A stretch of DNA of 64,000 nucleotides from Arthrobacter sp. ISL-48 (GCF_018613805.1 NZ_JAGGPL010000008.1:62001-126000); one strand, 5' to 3'. Shown: positions 1 to 9,257, counted from the stretch's first letter. Translations and numbers: made by a program. Notes: generated by a model from the letters alone, not told the origin.

Positions 1-1
1 C

Positions 2-583
2 TTCAGCTTGCGGCCGGGAGAGATCGTGGCCATTACCGGGCCCAACGGCGCCGGTAAGTCCACGCTCCTTCGCTTGTTCAACGGCCTGCTCCGGCCCTCG
101 TACGGGGACGTCCGGGTAGGCGGAAACAGTATCGCAAGTATGCCGGTGGGAGGGGTGGCGGCCTCCGTTGGACTCTTGTTCCAGCAACCGCGGGATCAGC
201 TGTTCGAACGGACGGCATTGCGGGAAGTACGCTTCGGACTCCGCCAGCTCCTTGGCTCCGAGGGTGCCGATGCCCGGGCACGTGCGGCGCTGGAGGACGT
301 AGGACTGTCCGCTGCTGCGTCGGTCCATCCGGCAGACCTGCCCGCCTCGCAGCAGCGGCTCCTCGCCCTCGCCAGCGTTCTGGCGCGGGATCCGGCAGTA
401 ATTGCGTTGGATGAGCCCTCCGTGGGGCTGGACCGGCACGGTGTGGAGCGCCTCGGCCGTGCAGTCGAACAGGCGGCGGCGAGGGGGAAGGGCGTTGTAT
501 TGGTCACGCACGACGCCGGTTATGCCCGGACCGCCGCGTACCGGAACCTGCAGATCGACGCCGGCCGGCTGCGCGAGGTATAG
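2..583 (+). CDS. ABC transporter ATP-binding protein, ECF/EcfA-like (5' end outside window)
   Basis: The frame is open from base 2, so the true start lies upstream of the window. About 193 residues are visible. There is a Walker A (GPNGAGKST), a Q-loop region (LLFQQPRDQLF, typical of the energy-coupling-factor ATPases EcfA/CbiO), a Walker B (VIALDEPSVGLD) and a switch histidine (VLVTHD). It should energise uptake of a vitamin or metal through an ECF or cobalt-type importer on the cytoplasmic face of the membrane. The signature helix reads LPASQQ instead of LSGGQ, which is degenerate; such a half-site can still work in a heterodimer or in a fused two-domain ATPase. If the missing N-terminus is long, this could be the second half of a duplicated ATPase. 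The substrate cannot be told from this fragment. Confidence 0.85.
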   Translation, partial: FSLRPGEIVAITGPNGAGKSTLLRLFNGLLRPSYGDVRVGGNSIASMPVGGVAASVGLLFQQPRDQLFERTALREVRFGLRQLLGSEGADARARAALEDVGLSAAASVHPADLPASQQRLLALASVLARDPAVIALDEPSVGLDRHGVERLGRAVEQAAARGKGVVLVTHDAGYARTAAYRNLQIDAGRLREV

Positions 584-1006
584 CCGGACTGCGGCGACGG
601 GGACGTCACTCCTGGATCCCAGCATCCCGCGCTCCGATATCGCCCTCCTCGACGGCACCTCAAGTCACAATTGGATGTGTGGGCCGCTGACAGGGGAGCT
701 CTCCGCCCACTCATCGGAGAGGTTGACGAACCCCTTTTCCAGTCTTGTCTACCCTTGCTTAACGACTCCGACCGGCGATGGCTCCGGTCAGCCATGGAAG
801 TGGCCTATCCCAACCACCCGTGGCTCAAGGAGCTTTAGAGTACCTCTGGATGGCTTTGCGATTCAGCTGGCCGCGGGCCCCATCCAGGTGGAGGTCCTTC
901 ATTCGGGTCGAAACTCTCGTCATCTTGTGCGTGTTGTAAAGAGCATTCATCTGGACCGGCCGTAGTGTCGGGCCATGGTCGAAGCTGGCAGGGGGATGTG
1001 AACGGC
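584..1006. other. Intergenic stretch without a recognisable gene
   Basis: About 420 bases separate the ABC ATPase from the P-loop gene. Open frames here have no family features and look like read-through noise. A TTGACG at 723-728 could be a -35 element, but nothing convincing follows at the -10 distance. No RNA gene is seen. Confidence 0.5.
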
Positions 1007-1525
1007 ATGCGGCTGGTTCTCGTTGGCGGTGCGGCCGGAGTGGGCAAGTCGACGGCGGCTAGGCACCTGCTGCGCTCGGCGGCCAAGGGACCGCTCCTGA
1101 TTCAGTGGGTCGACGTAGACGCGCTCTGGCTCCATCAGCCCTGGCGCGTCGATGACGTAACCACTGGGATGCTCCACGCCAATCTAAGGGCGGTGATGTC
1201 CAACGCCGCGGCTGCGGAGGTCGACATCCTGATCGTCACCTGGGTGTTCCAGAACGAGGCAATGCACGACGTGGTGCGAAGGCTCGCCCCCGATGCTACG
1301 CGCATCACGACAGTTCAACTTCACCTTGCAGAGACATCGTGGAGGCAGCGGTTCAAGTCCGACGACGTGCGCCCTGAAATCGACCAGTTCTTCGTTGACC
1401 GCTACCACCAAGCCCAAGCGACCCCCGTTGACCATGTCATCGACGTCGACGGGCTTGCGCCAGGCGCAGTCGCCGCGGCGATCAACCACGCCGTCGGTCT
1501 CGGTCGATTCCCAAAGCATCAATAA
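1007..1525 (+). CDS. P-loop NTPase / small-molecule kinase-like protein
   Basis: This is a protein of about 172 residues that opens with a beta strand and a clear P-loop (GGAAGVGKST, residues about 7-16), as in nucleotide and small-metabolite kinases of the AAA_18/shikimate-kinase-like type. A VDVDALW segment around residue 35 may be the acidic metal-binding motif. A later strand (VDILIVTWVF) could form the Walker B region. The ATG at 1007 is preferred because AGGGGGA at 990-996 lies about 10 bases upstream; the in-frame GTG at 998 is too close to it. It stands alone between two intergenic gaps, so context gives no substrate. The P-loop is sure; the kinase role is inference. Confidence 0.65.
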   Translation: MRLVLVGGAAGVGKSTAARHLLRSAAKGPLLIQWVDVDALWLHQPWRVDDVTTGMLHANLRAVMSNAAAAEVDILIVTWVFQNEAMHDVVRRLAPDATRITTVQLHLAETSWRQRFKSDDVRPEIDQFFVDRYHQAQATPVDHVIDVDGLAPGAVAAAINHAVGLGRFPKHQ

Positions 1526-1602
1526 AGCAGTTGCAACACTTTGGACGGTGTACTGGCCACGGAATTGGTAGTTTCTGTTACGTCACAACGGTGCGGGGTG
1601 CA

Positions 1603-1614
1603 CCGGATATCCGG
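1603..1614. promoter_or_regulatory. Perfect 12-bp palindrome upstream of the exporter operon
   Basis: CCGGATATCCGG lies 74 bases before the adaptor gene start in a 162-base intergenic region. A site of this shape and place could be an operator for the MacAB-like operon. No regulator gene is adjacent, so this is only a candidate. Confidence 0.3.
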
Positions 1615-1687
1615 AAACCTGGCACCAATGGGCGCGCTCCCACCATATTCCCGGCATGCGCTCAGCTCGGGGTAATACGGTCCAGCC

Positions 1688-3226
1688 ATGACCTCAAAAA
1701 CCCTTGTTATTAACCTGGGCCTGGGCGCCGTGATTCTGGCGCTCGGGGCAGGCACCTACCTTTCCGCCACGGCCGCCAGTTCAGCCACTCCTGCCGCGGC
1801 CGCCCGGACTGTTGCGGTGAGCAAGGCAACCATAGCCTCGGTAGCGACCGCCACCGGCAACGTTGCCCCGGCAACGACGACGGTGGTGAACGCCCAGAAC
1901 TGCACCGGCCCCATCGTGTCCGTCAGTGCGGCGCTTGGCCAGCAGGTCGCTGCCGGCCAGCAACTGCTGTCAATCGATCCCACGAACGCGCAAAACGCCC
2001 TGAACGTGGCCCAGGCACAGCTTGACTCGGTGTCTGCACAGGCCAATCAGCAGCAGGTTTCGGCCGCGGGCCAGGTGTCTTCTGCCAGCCAGAGCCTGGC
2101 GAATGCGCAACAGTCCGCCAGCCTGGACACTTCCCAGCAGGCTGCCGCCGTCGCGGCCGCCCAGAAGGCCGTGGACGCCGACAATGCTGCCGTGGCTGCC
2201 GCGCCGGGGCAGCCCGTTCCGAACCCGAAGCCGGCCAACTGGGCGGATCCGGTCGTTTCCGCCCAGAACCAGTTGGCCAAGGACCAGTCGGCCCTGAGCC
2301 AGGCGCAGAACCAGGCGGCGTCGACGCAACTCAAAGACAAACAACAGGTCTCCTCAGCCGCCACGACGCTTGGCAACGCGCAGAACGCGAGAGCTGCCGC
2401 AGGCGGCACCAATATCACCAGTGCCCAGCTCGCGGTCGAAACGGCCAAGACCAATCTGGCCGCCTGCACCCTGAACTCACCCGTGGCCGGCACCATCACT
2501 GCGGTCAGCGCCACTGTGGGTGCCCTGACCGGTTCCTCCGGCGCGGGGTCGGCAGGCTCTGCCAGTGCAGGGTCCGCCGGGTCCACCGGTGCCAGCGGCT
2601 CCGCCGCGGGTTCAGGTTCCGCGGCTGCCTCCGTTACGTCGTCGTCGTCGGGCGGCGGCTTGGTGACCATCAGCGACACGGCGCACCTGCAGGTCGTCGC
2701 AGGTTTTTCGGAATCTGATGTCACCAGCATGAAGCCCGATCAGACAGCCCAGTTCACCTTTCCAGCGCTGACCCAGGACGCCTCGGCGGCGCCTGTCACG
2801 GGCAAGGTGGTGTCAATCGCCCAGACGTCCAGCACCACCAATGGCGTCGTCACCTACCCGGTCACGGTTTCCATTGACAATCCGCCGGCCGCGCTGCGGC
2901 TCGGCCAAAGCGCCAGCATCACCGTCACCACGGCCACAGCCGACAGTGCGCTGGTGGTTCCGAGCCTGGCGGTGACCACCAGCGGGACGCGCCAGACTGT
3001 CAATGTGGTTAAGGACGGGACCACGACGGCGAAACAGGTCACCACCGGCATCAGCGCCAGCGGGCGCACGCAGATCCTCACCGGCCTCTCCGAAGGAGAC
3101 CAGATCCAGCTACCGGCGATCTCGGGCACGCTGGACACCGGCACGGCCAGCACCAGCGGCAACGGCTTCGGCGGCGCCGGATTCGGCGGCGGCAACCGTA
3201 GCGGCGGCACCCGGAACGGCGGTTAG
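1688..3226 (+). CDS. HlyD/MacA-like membrane-fusion (adaptor) protein of an ABC exporter
   Basis: A protein of 512 residues. An N-terminal membrane anchor (residues about 5-30) is followed by a barrel/lipoyl segment (TGNVAPATTTVVNAQ, then VSVSAALGQQVAAGQQL), a long Ala/Gln-rich helical hairpin (about 90-250), the returning lipoyl half (AACTLNSPVAGTITAVSATVG), a Gly/Ser/Ala linker (about 280-325), and a beta-rich C-terminal domain ending in a Gly/Arg/Asn-rich tail. This layout fits the RND/MacA-type adaptors that Gram-positives use with MacB-like ABC exporters (YknX type). It is directly followed by the ATPase (stop TAG 3224-3226) and permease, so the three form one operon and one complex at the outer face of the membrane. 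The linker and tail are low-complexity. The substrate is unknown; peptides or antibiotics are usual for the family. Confidence 0.88.
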   Translation: MTSKTLVINLGLGAVILALGAGTYLSATAASSATPAAAARTVAVSKATIASVATATGNVAPATTTVVNAQNCTGPIVSVSAALGQQVAAGQQLLSIDPTNAQNALNVAQAQLDSVSAQANQQQVSAAGQVSSASQSLANAQQSASLDTSQQAAAVAAAQKAVDADNAAVAAAPGQPVPNPKPANWADPVVSAQNQLAKDQSALSQAQNQAASTQLKDKQQVSSAATTLGNAQNARAAAGGTNITSAQLAVETAKTNLAACTLNSPVAGTITAVSATVGALTGSSGAGSAGSASAGSAGSTGASGSAAGSGSAAASVTSSSSGGGLVTISDTAHLQVVAGFSESDVTSMKPDQTAQFTFPALTQDASAAPVTGKVVSIAQTSSTTNGVVTYPVTVSIDNPPAALRLGQSASITVTTATADSALVVPSLAVTTSGTRQTVNVVKDGTTTAKQVTTGISASGRTQILTGLSEGDQIQLPAISGTLDTGTASTSGNGFGGAGFGGGNRSGGTRNGG

Positions 3227-3231
3227 TGGCC

Positions 3232-3951
3232 ATGGCTGCAGTGATCGAACTGTCCGGAGTCAGCAAGGTCTACGGCAAGGGCGAGGCGGAAGTCCGGGCG
3301 CTCGACGGCGTGGACATCGTTATCGAGCGCGGCGACTTCGTGGCAATCATCGGGGCCTCGGGCTCCGGGAAGTCGACGATGATGAACATCATCGGCTGCC
3401 TGGATGCACCCACTGCCGGGAGCTACCTGCTGGACGGAATCAACACCGTGGAACTCGATGAGTACCAGCAGGCACAGATCCGCAACAGGAAGATCGGGTT
3501 CGTCTTCCAGAACTTCAACCTGATCTCGCGCACCAAGGCGGCGGACAACGTGGCGATGCCGCTCGCCTATGCCGGCGTGAGCCGGCAGGAGCGGCACGCC
3601 CGCGCCCTGGAGATGCTGGACGCGGTGGGTCTGTCGAGCAGGGCAGACCACCGGCCGTCCCAACTCTCAGGCGGCCAGCAGCAGCGCGTGGCCATCGCAC
3701 GGGCGCTCGTTACGAATCCCGTCCTGCTGCTGGCGGACGAGCCCACGGGCGCCCTCGATTCGCGGGCGTCAGCGGAGATCCTGGACCTCTTCGGCCGGCT
3801 CCACGACTCGGGCCGGACCATCATCATGATCACGCATGAGATGGACGTAGCTGAGCGCGCCGGGCGCGTCGTGCGCATGCAGGACGGCCTGATCGTCTCC
3901 GACGACCGCCAGCAGCCGCTCGGCGGCCGGACCCTGGCCGTGACCCCATGA
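3232..3951 (+). CDS. ABC transporter ATP-binding protein, MacB/LolD type
   Basis: About 240 residues with Walker A (GASGSGKST), Q-loop (FVFQNFNL), intact signature ([15 protein letters not shown]), Walker B ([13 protein letters not shown]) and H-loop (IMITHE). This is the classic MacB/LolD/FtsE subfamily, in which an ATPase powers a FtsX-like permease by mechanotransmission. The start may be the ATG at 3232 or the GTG at 3226, which overlaps the adaptor stop. The stop overlaps the permease start in ATGA at 3948-3951, so the genes are translationally coupled. E. coli MacB fuses ATPase and permease; here they are separate, as is usual in Gram-positives. Confidence 0.93.
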   Translation: MAAVIELSGVSKVYGKGEAEVRALDGVDIVIERGDFVAIIGASGSGKSTMMNIIGCLDAPTAGSYLLDGINTVELDEYQQAQIRNRKIGFVFQNFNLISRTKAADNVAMPLAYAGVSRQERHARALEMLDAVGLSSRADHRPSQLSGGQQQRVAIARALVTNPVLLLADEPTGALDSRASAEILDLFGRLHDSGRTIIMITHEMDVAERAGRVVRMQDGLIVSDDRQQPLGGRTLAVTP

Positions 3952-5192
3952 ACGTCCTGGAGTCCGCCCGTTTCGCTCTCTCGGGGGTTGCGGCCAACAA
4001 GATGCGCTCCGTGCTGACCACCCTGGGAATCCTGATCGGAATCGCCGCCGTCATCATCCTGCTCGCGGTCGGCGCGGGAACCAGCAACAACATCAAGGCC
4101 CAAATCGGCAAGCTTGGCACCAACGTCCTGACCGTGAGCCGTTCCACGTCTTTTGGAGGCCGCGCGGGCGCCGGAGCCCAGCCGGGAGCGAACCGGACCC
4201 GCAGCACAAACCTCACCCTCGACGACGAGCATGCGCTGACGGACCCGGTGCTCGCCCCCGACATCGCCCGGACAGCTCCGATCGTCCAGGCGCAGGGCGT
4301 CACCGCGACGTTCAGCAACGCGACACACTCGGTAGCCAGCTTCCTGGGCACGTCGCCGGCCTATTTTGACATCAGCGACAGCACGGCGGCTTCGGGAAAG
4401 CTCTTCACGGATGCCGACCAGCAGGCAGCAAACCCGGTCGCGGTCATCGGCAACACAGTCGCCGCCGATCTGTTCGGGGCTGCAACCGGGTCCGCCGTCG
4501 GCCAGACCATCCAATTGAACGGCCAGAACTTCACCGTTGCCGGCGTGCTGAGCGTCAAGGGATCCTCGGGACTGAACGACCCCGATGACATCGTCGTGGT
4601 CCCGATGACTGTTGCGCAGAACAAGTTCACCGGTTACTCCCCGACGCTGGCCTCGATCACCGTGCAGGCTGCCTCGGCCGACGTCATGAACCAGGCCCAG
4701 AATGAAGTGCAGATGATCCTGGACGCCCGCCACAAGGTGGACGCCACCAACCGTGACTACCAGGTCCGTAACCAGGCGCAGATTCTCACCACCGCCACCA
4801 ACACGACGCAGACACTAACTATCCTGCTCGGCGCTGTGGCGGCCATCAGCCTCCTGGTGGGCGGGATAGGCGTCATGAACATCATGCTGGTCACGGTGAC
4901 CGAACGTACCCGCGAAATCGGAATCCGCAAGGCCATCGGGGCTTCGCGGGGCAGCATCGTCGCCCAGTTCCTGATCGAGTCGCTGATCATTTCAGTCATT
5001 GGCGGCATCGCCGGAATCGTGATCGGCTTCGCTGGCAGTGCCTTCCCTGTCCTCGGAGTCCAGCCCGAGGTCCAGCCCTGGACGGTCTGGGTCTCGCTGG
5101 CTGTGTCGGCCGTCATCGGCCTGGTCTTCGGTGTCTATCCCGCCAACAAGGCCGCCAAGTTGCGGCCGATCGATGCCCTCCGCTACGAATAG
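3948..5192 (+). CDS. ABC transporter permease, MacB/FtsX family
   Basis: A protein of 414 residues with one N-terminal membrane helix (about 20-45), a large extracellular domain of some 230 residues, and three C-terminal helices (about 285-400), the FtsX/MacB topology. The family motif GGIGVMNIMLVTVTERTREIGIRKAIGA is present in order just before the second membrane block, and the protein ends in the usual VYPANKAAKLRPIDALRYE-like tail. It should form the membrane channel or mechanical part of the exporter with the ATPase (overlap ATGA) and the adaptor upstream. Confidence 0.93.
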   Translation: MNVLESARFALSGVAANKMRSVLTTLGILIGIAAVIILLAVGAGTSNNIKAQIGKLGTNVLTVSRSTSFGGRAGAGAQPGANRTRSTNLTLDDEHALTDPVLAPDIARTAPIVQAQGVTATFSNATHSVASFLGTSPAYFDISDSTAASGKLFTDADQQAANPVAVIGNTVAADLFGAATGSAVGQTIQLNGQNFTVAGVLSVKGSSGLNDPDDIVVVPMTVAQNKFTGYSPTLASITVQAASADVMNQAQNEVQMILDARHKVDATNRDYQVRNQAQILTTATNTTQTLTILLGAVAAISLLVGGIGVMNIMLVTVTERTREIGIRKAIGASRGSIVAQFLIESLIISVIGGIAGIVIGFAGSAFPVLGVQPEVQPWTVWVSLAVSAVIGLVFGVYPANKAAKLRPIDALRYE

Positions 5193-5202
5193 GACTTCCG
5201 AT

Positions 5203-5790
5203 ATGAGTTTCTTCCCAGGCAGCACCCACACTCCCCGCGGCCGTCGCGGCGCCGGAGAGCCCGACACCCAGGCATTGCCCGCGGCGGATCCACAGGGACT
5301 CCAGGAGTGGCCTTCCGGTACAGGGCGGGATGACGACGGCGGCACGGGCAGCGCCGTCGTCGGCGAGGACAGCCCCCTCGTCGGCGCAGCCTTCGGCGAC
5401 GAGTCGGCACCCTTCCACGGTGATCCGCTGCCGGCCCCGGCCGACGAGGAGCCTTTTGTCCCCAGAAGCAGGTACGTCATGGGCCGCTCCACAAAGGTCA
5501 TGGCCTGCATCCTGCTGGTCGCTGCCGGTCTGTTTGGCGGCTCGGCCATCCAGAAGCAAATCGACGCCGGAACCCGCGGAGCCCGGACCAACTTTTCCAA
5601 TTTCCAGGGCACCGGCACCGGTGCCAGTACAGGAGGTGGTGCTGGGGCCCAGACGCCCGGCCAGGGACGCCGCAACGGAGCTTCCGGGACCGGGGGAACG
5701 GGTTCGGGGGGAGCCGGGACAGCTGGCACGGCGACCGGGGGAGCCGCAACTGGCGCAACGGCTGCGCCGACGACGGGCACGCGGCAATAG
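5203..5790 (+). CDS. Single-TM, Gly/Thr-rich companion protein of the exporter operon
   Basis: Not a recognised family. The ATG at 5203 gives 195 residues and lies 10 bases after the permease stop. The first ~90 residues are hydrophilic and acidic (many D, E, G, P). One membrane helix follows (VMACILLVAAGLFGGSAI, about 93-112), and the remaining ~80 residues are almost wholly Gly, Thr, Ala and Ser, the composition of a disordered extracellular or wall-crossing stalk. The orientation is probably N-in, C-out. Being the last gene of the operon suggests a role with the exporter, for example as substrate, tether or accessory factor, but this is inference. Low complexity makes homology searches unreliable. 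Confidence 0.6.
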   Translation: MSFFPGSTHTPRGRRGAGEPDTQALPAADPQGLQEWPSGTGRDDDGGTGSAVVGEDSPLVGAAFGDESAPFHGDPLPAPADEEPFVPRSRYVMGRSTKVMACILLVAAGLFGGSAIQKQIDAGTRGARTNFSNFQGTGTGASTGGGAGAQTPGQGRRNGASGTGGTGSGGAGTAGTATGGAATGATAAPTTGTRQ

Positions 5791-5814
5791 CGTCTGCCGT
5801 CGGCGCAGTCGCCG

Positions 5815-7971
5815 TCAGGCGCGGGAAGCGATTCCGGGCGCCAGGAACCGCTTGCCGTTGACCCGCTCGGACGCCCCCGTCCGGTCCAGATAGGGGGTGA
5901 TGCCGCCCAGGAACATGGGCCAGCCCGCACCGAGGATCATGCAGAGGTCGATGTCCTCGGCGCCGGCCACCACGCCTTCGTCCAGCATCAGCCCGATTTC
6001 CTCGGCCAGGGCATCCTGGGTGCGCCGCAGCACTTCCTCGCCGGTGGACGGGGACGTGCCAAAGGACATGAGCGACAATGTGGATTCCGGGATTTCCTGG
6101 GAGCCGCCGGAGGAAGGCACCCACAGCGACGTGATGCCGTTGTCGATCAGTTTCTGCAGGTTGGCGGACACACTGAAGCGGTCGCCGAACGCGGTGTGCA
6201 AGGATTCCTGGACGTGTTGGGCTACCGGCAGGCCCACCATGGCGCCGAGCGTGAAGGGTGTCATGGGCAGGCCCATCGGCCGCAGTGCGCTGTCAGCGAC
6301 CTCGGCGGGGGTTCCTTCATCGAAGGCTGCCGTGACCTCACCCATGAGGCGCAGGAGGATCCGGTTGACCACAAACGCGGCCGCATCCTTGACCAGCACT
6401 CCGGTCTTCTTCAGTCCCTTGGCGAGCTCGAAGGCGGTGGCCAGCACGGCGTCGTCGGTCTTTGGGGCGCGGACGATCTCCAGCAGCGGCATGACTGCCA
6501 CCGGGTTGAAGAAGTGGAAGCCCACAAGCCGTTCCGGCTGCTTAAGGTCCTCAGCCATGGCCGTCACGGATAGCGACGACGTGTTGGTCGCGAGGATGCA
6601 GTCGGAGGACACGATCGCCTCAACCTCGGCGAACACCTGCTTCTTGACGTTCAGCTCCTCAAAGACGGCCTCGATCACGAAGTCCGCATCCGCGAAGGCC
6701 TCCTTTGACACCGAGCCCGTGACCAGAGCCTTGGTGCGGTTGGCGGCATCCTGGCTGATCCGTTTCTTGCCGAGGAGCTTGTCCACCTCTGAGTGGACGT
6801 AGCCCACGCCCTTGTCCACGCGCGCCTGGTCGATGTCCGTCATGACGACCGGCACCTTGAGCTGGCGGGCGAACAGGAGGGCCAGTTGGCTGGCCATGAG
6901 CCCGGCACCCACCACACCCACCTTGGTCACCGGCCGGGCGAGCTTTCGGTCAGGAGCACCGGCCGGGCGCTTGGACCGCTTCTGCACGAGGTCCAGGAAG
7001 GCATAGACGGTGGCGCGGAATTCATCGGTCTGCATCAGCCCGGCGAGCGTTTCACATTCGAGCGCGGCGGATTCCGCCTGCGTCATGGTGCGGTTGGCCT
7101 CGAGGATGTCCAGGACCTTGGCCGGCGCCGGCGACGCGTTGGACGTTTTGCCTTCGACAAAGGCGCGGCCGGCGGCCACGGCGGCCGTCCAGCGGTCAGC
7201 CGTGCCGGGGAGGGAAGGATCGACGGCGTTGGAGCGCTCCGGGACCACGTCGCCGGAGATTACTTCCGCGGCCCAGGCGAGCGACTGCTCCAGGAAGTCC
7301 GCAGGCTCGAACATTGCGTCGGCGATGCCCAGCTTGAAGGCCTGGGGCCCGTTGAGGGTGCGGTTGTTGCTGAGCGGGTTTTCGATCATGACCTGAACGG
7401 CGTTCTCCGGTCCGATCAGCCGCGGCAGGATGTAGACCCCGCCCCAGCCCGGTACCAGGCCGATGAAAGCCTCGGGCAGCGCCAGGGCGCCGGCGCCGGT
7501 GGACACGGTGCGGTACGTGGACTGCAGGGCGATCTCCAGGCCGCCCCCCAATGCCACGCCGTTGATGAACGCGAAGCTGGGCACGCCGAGGTTGGCCAGC
7601 GTGGCGTAGACGTCGTGGCCGAGCTGGGCCATCCAGAGCCCGTGCTCCCGGTTGTCCAGCGATTTCACCGCGGAGAGGTCCGCTCCGGCGACGAGGTAGT
7701 ACGGCTTGCCTGTAACGCCGACACCCACGATCTCGCCGCGGGCCGCGCGTTCGCGCAGGCCTTCCAGGACGGTACCCAGTTCCACCAGGGTGTTGGGTCC
7801 CAGTGTGGTGGGCTTGGAGTGGTCCAGGCCGTTGTCCAGGGTGACCAGGGCGAAAATGCCGGGACTTGGCTTCCCGTGCGCCGCGGGGAGCGCGATGTCC
7901 TGGACGTAAGAGTGCGTCACCGTCTCATCGGGGAAGAGTTCGGCCAGCTTGGTGAAATCTGCGGCGCTCAT
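5815..7971 (-). CDS. fadB: Bifunctional enoyl-CoA hydratase / 3-hydroxyacyl-CoA dehydrogenase (FadB/FadJ-like)
   Basis: A protein of 718 residues, the usual size of multifunctional beta-oxidation alpha subunits. The N-terminal crotonase domain (about 1-310) has GGGLEIAL and the LPEAFIGLVPGWGG stretch, carrying both catalytic glutamates. An NAD-binding 3-hydroxyacyl-CoA dehydrogenase domain begins near residue 350 (VGVVGAGLMASQLALLF) and holds the GFHFFNPVAVMPLLEIV motif, followed by C-terminal helical domains. It hydrates trans-2-enoyl-CoA and oxidises the 3-hydroxyacyl-CoA to 3-ketoacyl-CoA. Its start overlaps the thiolase stop (7968-7971, ATGA), so the two are coupled in one operon and probably form one complex. 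Confidence 0.93.
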   Translation of the reverse strand: MSAADFTKLAELFPDETVTHSYVQDIALPAAHGKPSPGIFALVTLDNGLDHSKPTTLGPNTLVELGTVLEGLRERAARGEIVGVGVTGKPYYLVAGADLSAVKSLDNREHGLWMAQLGHDVYATLANLGVPSFAFINGVALGGGLEIALQSTYRTVSTGAGALALPEAFIGLVPGWGGVYILPRLIGPENAVQVMIENPLSNNRTLNGPQAFKLGIADAMFEPADFLEQSLAWAAEVISGDVVPERSNAVDPSLPGTADRWTAAVAAGRAFVEGKTSNASPAPAKVLDILEANRTMTQAESAALECETLAGLMQTDEFRATVYAFLDLVQKRSKRPAGAPDRKLARPVTKVGVVGAGLMASQLALLFARQLKVPVVMTDIDQARVDKGVGYVHSEVDKLLGKKRISQDAANRTKALVTGSVSKEAFADADFVIEAVFEELNVKKQVFAEVEAIVSSDCILATNTSSLSVTAMAEDLKQPERLVGFHFFNPVAVMPLLEIVRAPKTDDAVLATAFELAKGLKKTGVLVKDAAAFVVNRILLRLMGEVTAAFDEGTPAEVADSALRPMGLPMTPFTLGAMVGLPVAQHVQESLHTAFGDRFSVSANLQKLIDNGITSLWVPSSGGSQEIPESTLSLMSFGTSPSTGEEVLRRTQDALAEEIGLMLDEGVVAGAEDIDLCMILGAGWPMFLGGITPYLDRTGASERVNGKRFLAPGIASRA

Positions 7972-9257
7972 GCTGCGGCTCCTTCTGTAACTGATTCAGG
8001 ACCGGACCCGGTGGCTGTGCCGTAGCCGGGGTGGTGCGGGTTTTCCCAGATGACGGTGGCTCCCATGCCCAGGCCGATGCACATGGTGGTGATGCCATAG
8101 CGTACGGAGGGGTCCTCTTCGAACTGCCGGGCCAGCTGGTTCATGAGCCGCACGCCGGAGGAGGCCAGCGGATGGCCCACGGCAATGGCGCCCCCATATC
8201 GGTTGACGCGGGGATCGTCGTCGGAGATTCCGAAGTGGTCCAGGAAGCTCAGCACCTGGACGGCAAACGCTTCGTTGATTTCGAACAGGCCGATGTCGTC
8301 AATGCCGAGGCCCGCGTTCTTCAGGGCCTTCTCGGTGGCGGGCACGGGACCGATCCCCATCACCTCCGGCTCAACGCCAGCGTAGGCATAACTGACCAGG
8401 CGCATCTTGACCGGCAGGCCCAGCTCGGCAGCGGCATCCGAGGACGCCAGGACGGCAGCGGTGGCGCCGTCGTTCAGTCCGGCGGCGTTGCCGGCGGTGA
8501 CGCGGCCATGGGCCCGGAAGGGGGTGCGCAGGGCGGCAAGATCCTCCAGCGTGGTGCCGGGGCGGGGCGGCTCGTCCACGCTGTTCAGGGTCCAGCCCTG
8601 TTCCGGCTTGAGGGTGGCCACCGGCACCAGGTCCGGCTGGATCTGACCCTTGCCGTAGGCCGCGGCCAGTTTGTCCTGCGAGGAGACGGCGTACGCGTCG
8701 GTGCGTTCCTTGGTGATGGCGGGAAAGCGGTCGTGCAGGTTCTCCGCCGTGTTGCCCATGTTCAGCGCAGCGGGGTCCACCAGTCGCTCTGACATGAAGC
8801 GGGGGTTGGGATCGGCCCCAGAGCCCATCGGGTGGTTGCCCATGTGCTCCACGCCGCCGGCGATCACAACGTCGTAGGCGCCGAAGCCGATGCCGCTGGC
8901 TGTGGTGGTCACGGCTGTCATGGCGCCGGCGCACATGCGGTCGATGGCGAAGCCCGGAACGGTGCGGGGGAGTCCGGCCAGCAGGGCTGCGGTACGTCCC
9001 AGGGTCAGGCCCTGGTCACCGGTCTGGGTGGTGGCGGCCACGGCTACTTCGTCGATCCGCTCTGCCGGCAACGAAGGGTTGCGGCGCAGGAGTTCGCGGA
9101 TGCATTTGACCATCAGGTCGTCGGCACGGGTTCCGGCATAGATACCTTTTTCGCCGGCCCGGCCAAAGGGTGTGCGGACGCCGTCGACAAAAACGACGTC
9201 GCGGACTGTGCGCGGGGATCCGCTGCTGTGTTCTCCGCTGTGGCGGGCTTGGCTCAC
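7968..9257 (-). CDS. fadA: 3-ketoacyl-CoA / acetyl-CoA thiolase (FadA-like)
   Basis: The GTG at 9257 is chosen because GAGGAG sits six bases upstream; it gives 429 residues (the open frame continues upstream to 9308 without a ribosome site). Thiolase hallmarks are present: nucleophilic Cys in IDRMCAG (about residue 109), GGVEHM, NEAF, GGAIAVGHPLASSG with the catalytic His, and the C-terminal CIGLGMG Cys. It cleaves 3-ketoacyl-CoA with CoA to acetyl-CoA plus a shortened acyl-CoA. It is the first gene of the fadA-fadB operon, transcribed from the promoter at 9332-9360. The thiolase - hydroxyacyl-CoA dehydrogenase - RNase D - DUF3000 neighbourhood also occurs, as I recall, in other actinobacteria such as Streptomyces. 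Confidence 0.93.
   Translation of the reverse strand: MSQARHSGEHSSGSPRTVRDVVFVDGVRTPFGRAGEKGIYAGTRADDLMVKCIRELLRRNPSLPAERIDEVAVAATTQTGDQGLTLGRTAALLAGLPRTVPGFAIDRMCAGAMTAVTTTASGIGFGAYDVVIAGGVEHMGNHPMGSGADPNPRFMSERLVDPAALNMGNTAENLHDRFPAITKERTDAYAVSSQDKLAAAYGKGQIQPDLVPVATLKPEQGWTLNSVDEPPRPGTTLEDLAALRTPFRAHGRVTAGNAAGLNDGATAAVLASSDAAAELGLPVKMRLVSYAYAGVEPEVMGIGPVPATEKALKNAGLGIDDIGLFEINEAFAVQVLSFLDHFGISDDDPRVNRYGGAIAVGHPLASSGVRLMNQLARQFEEDPSVRYGITTMCIGLGMGATVIWENPHHPGYGTATGSGPESVTEGAAA

Noticed and set aside
584..964. Open frame 402-965 continuing past the ABC ATPase gene
   Set aside because: It overlaps the ATPase out of frame and shows no domain, ribosome site or sensible composition.
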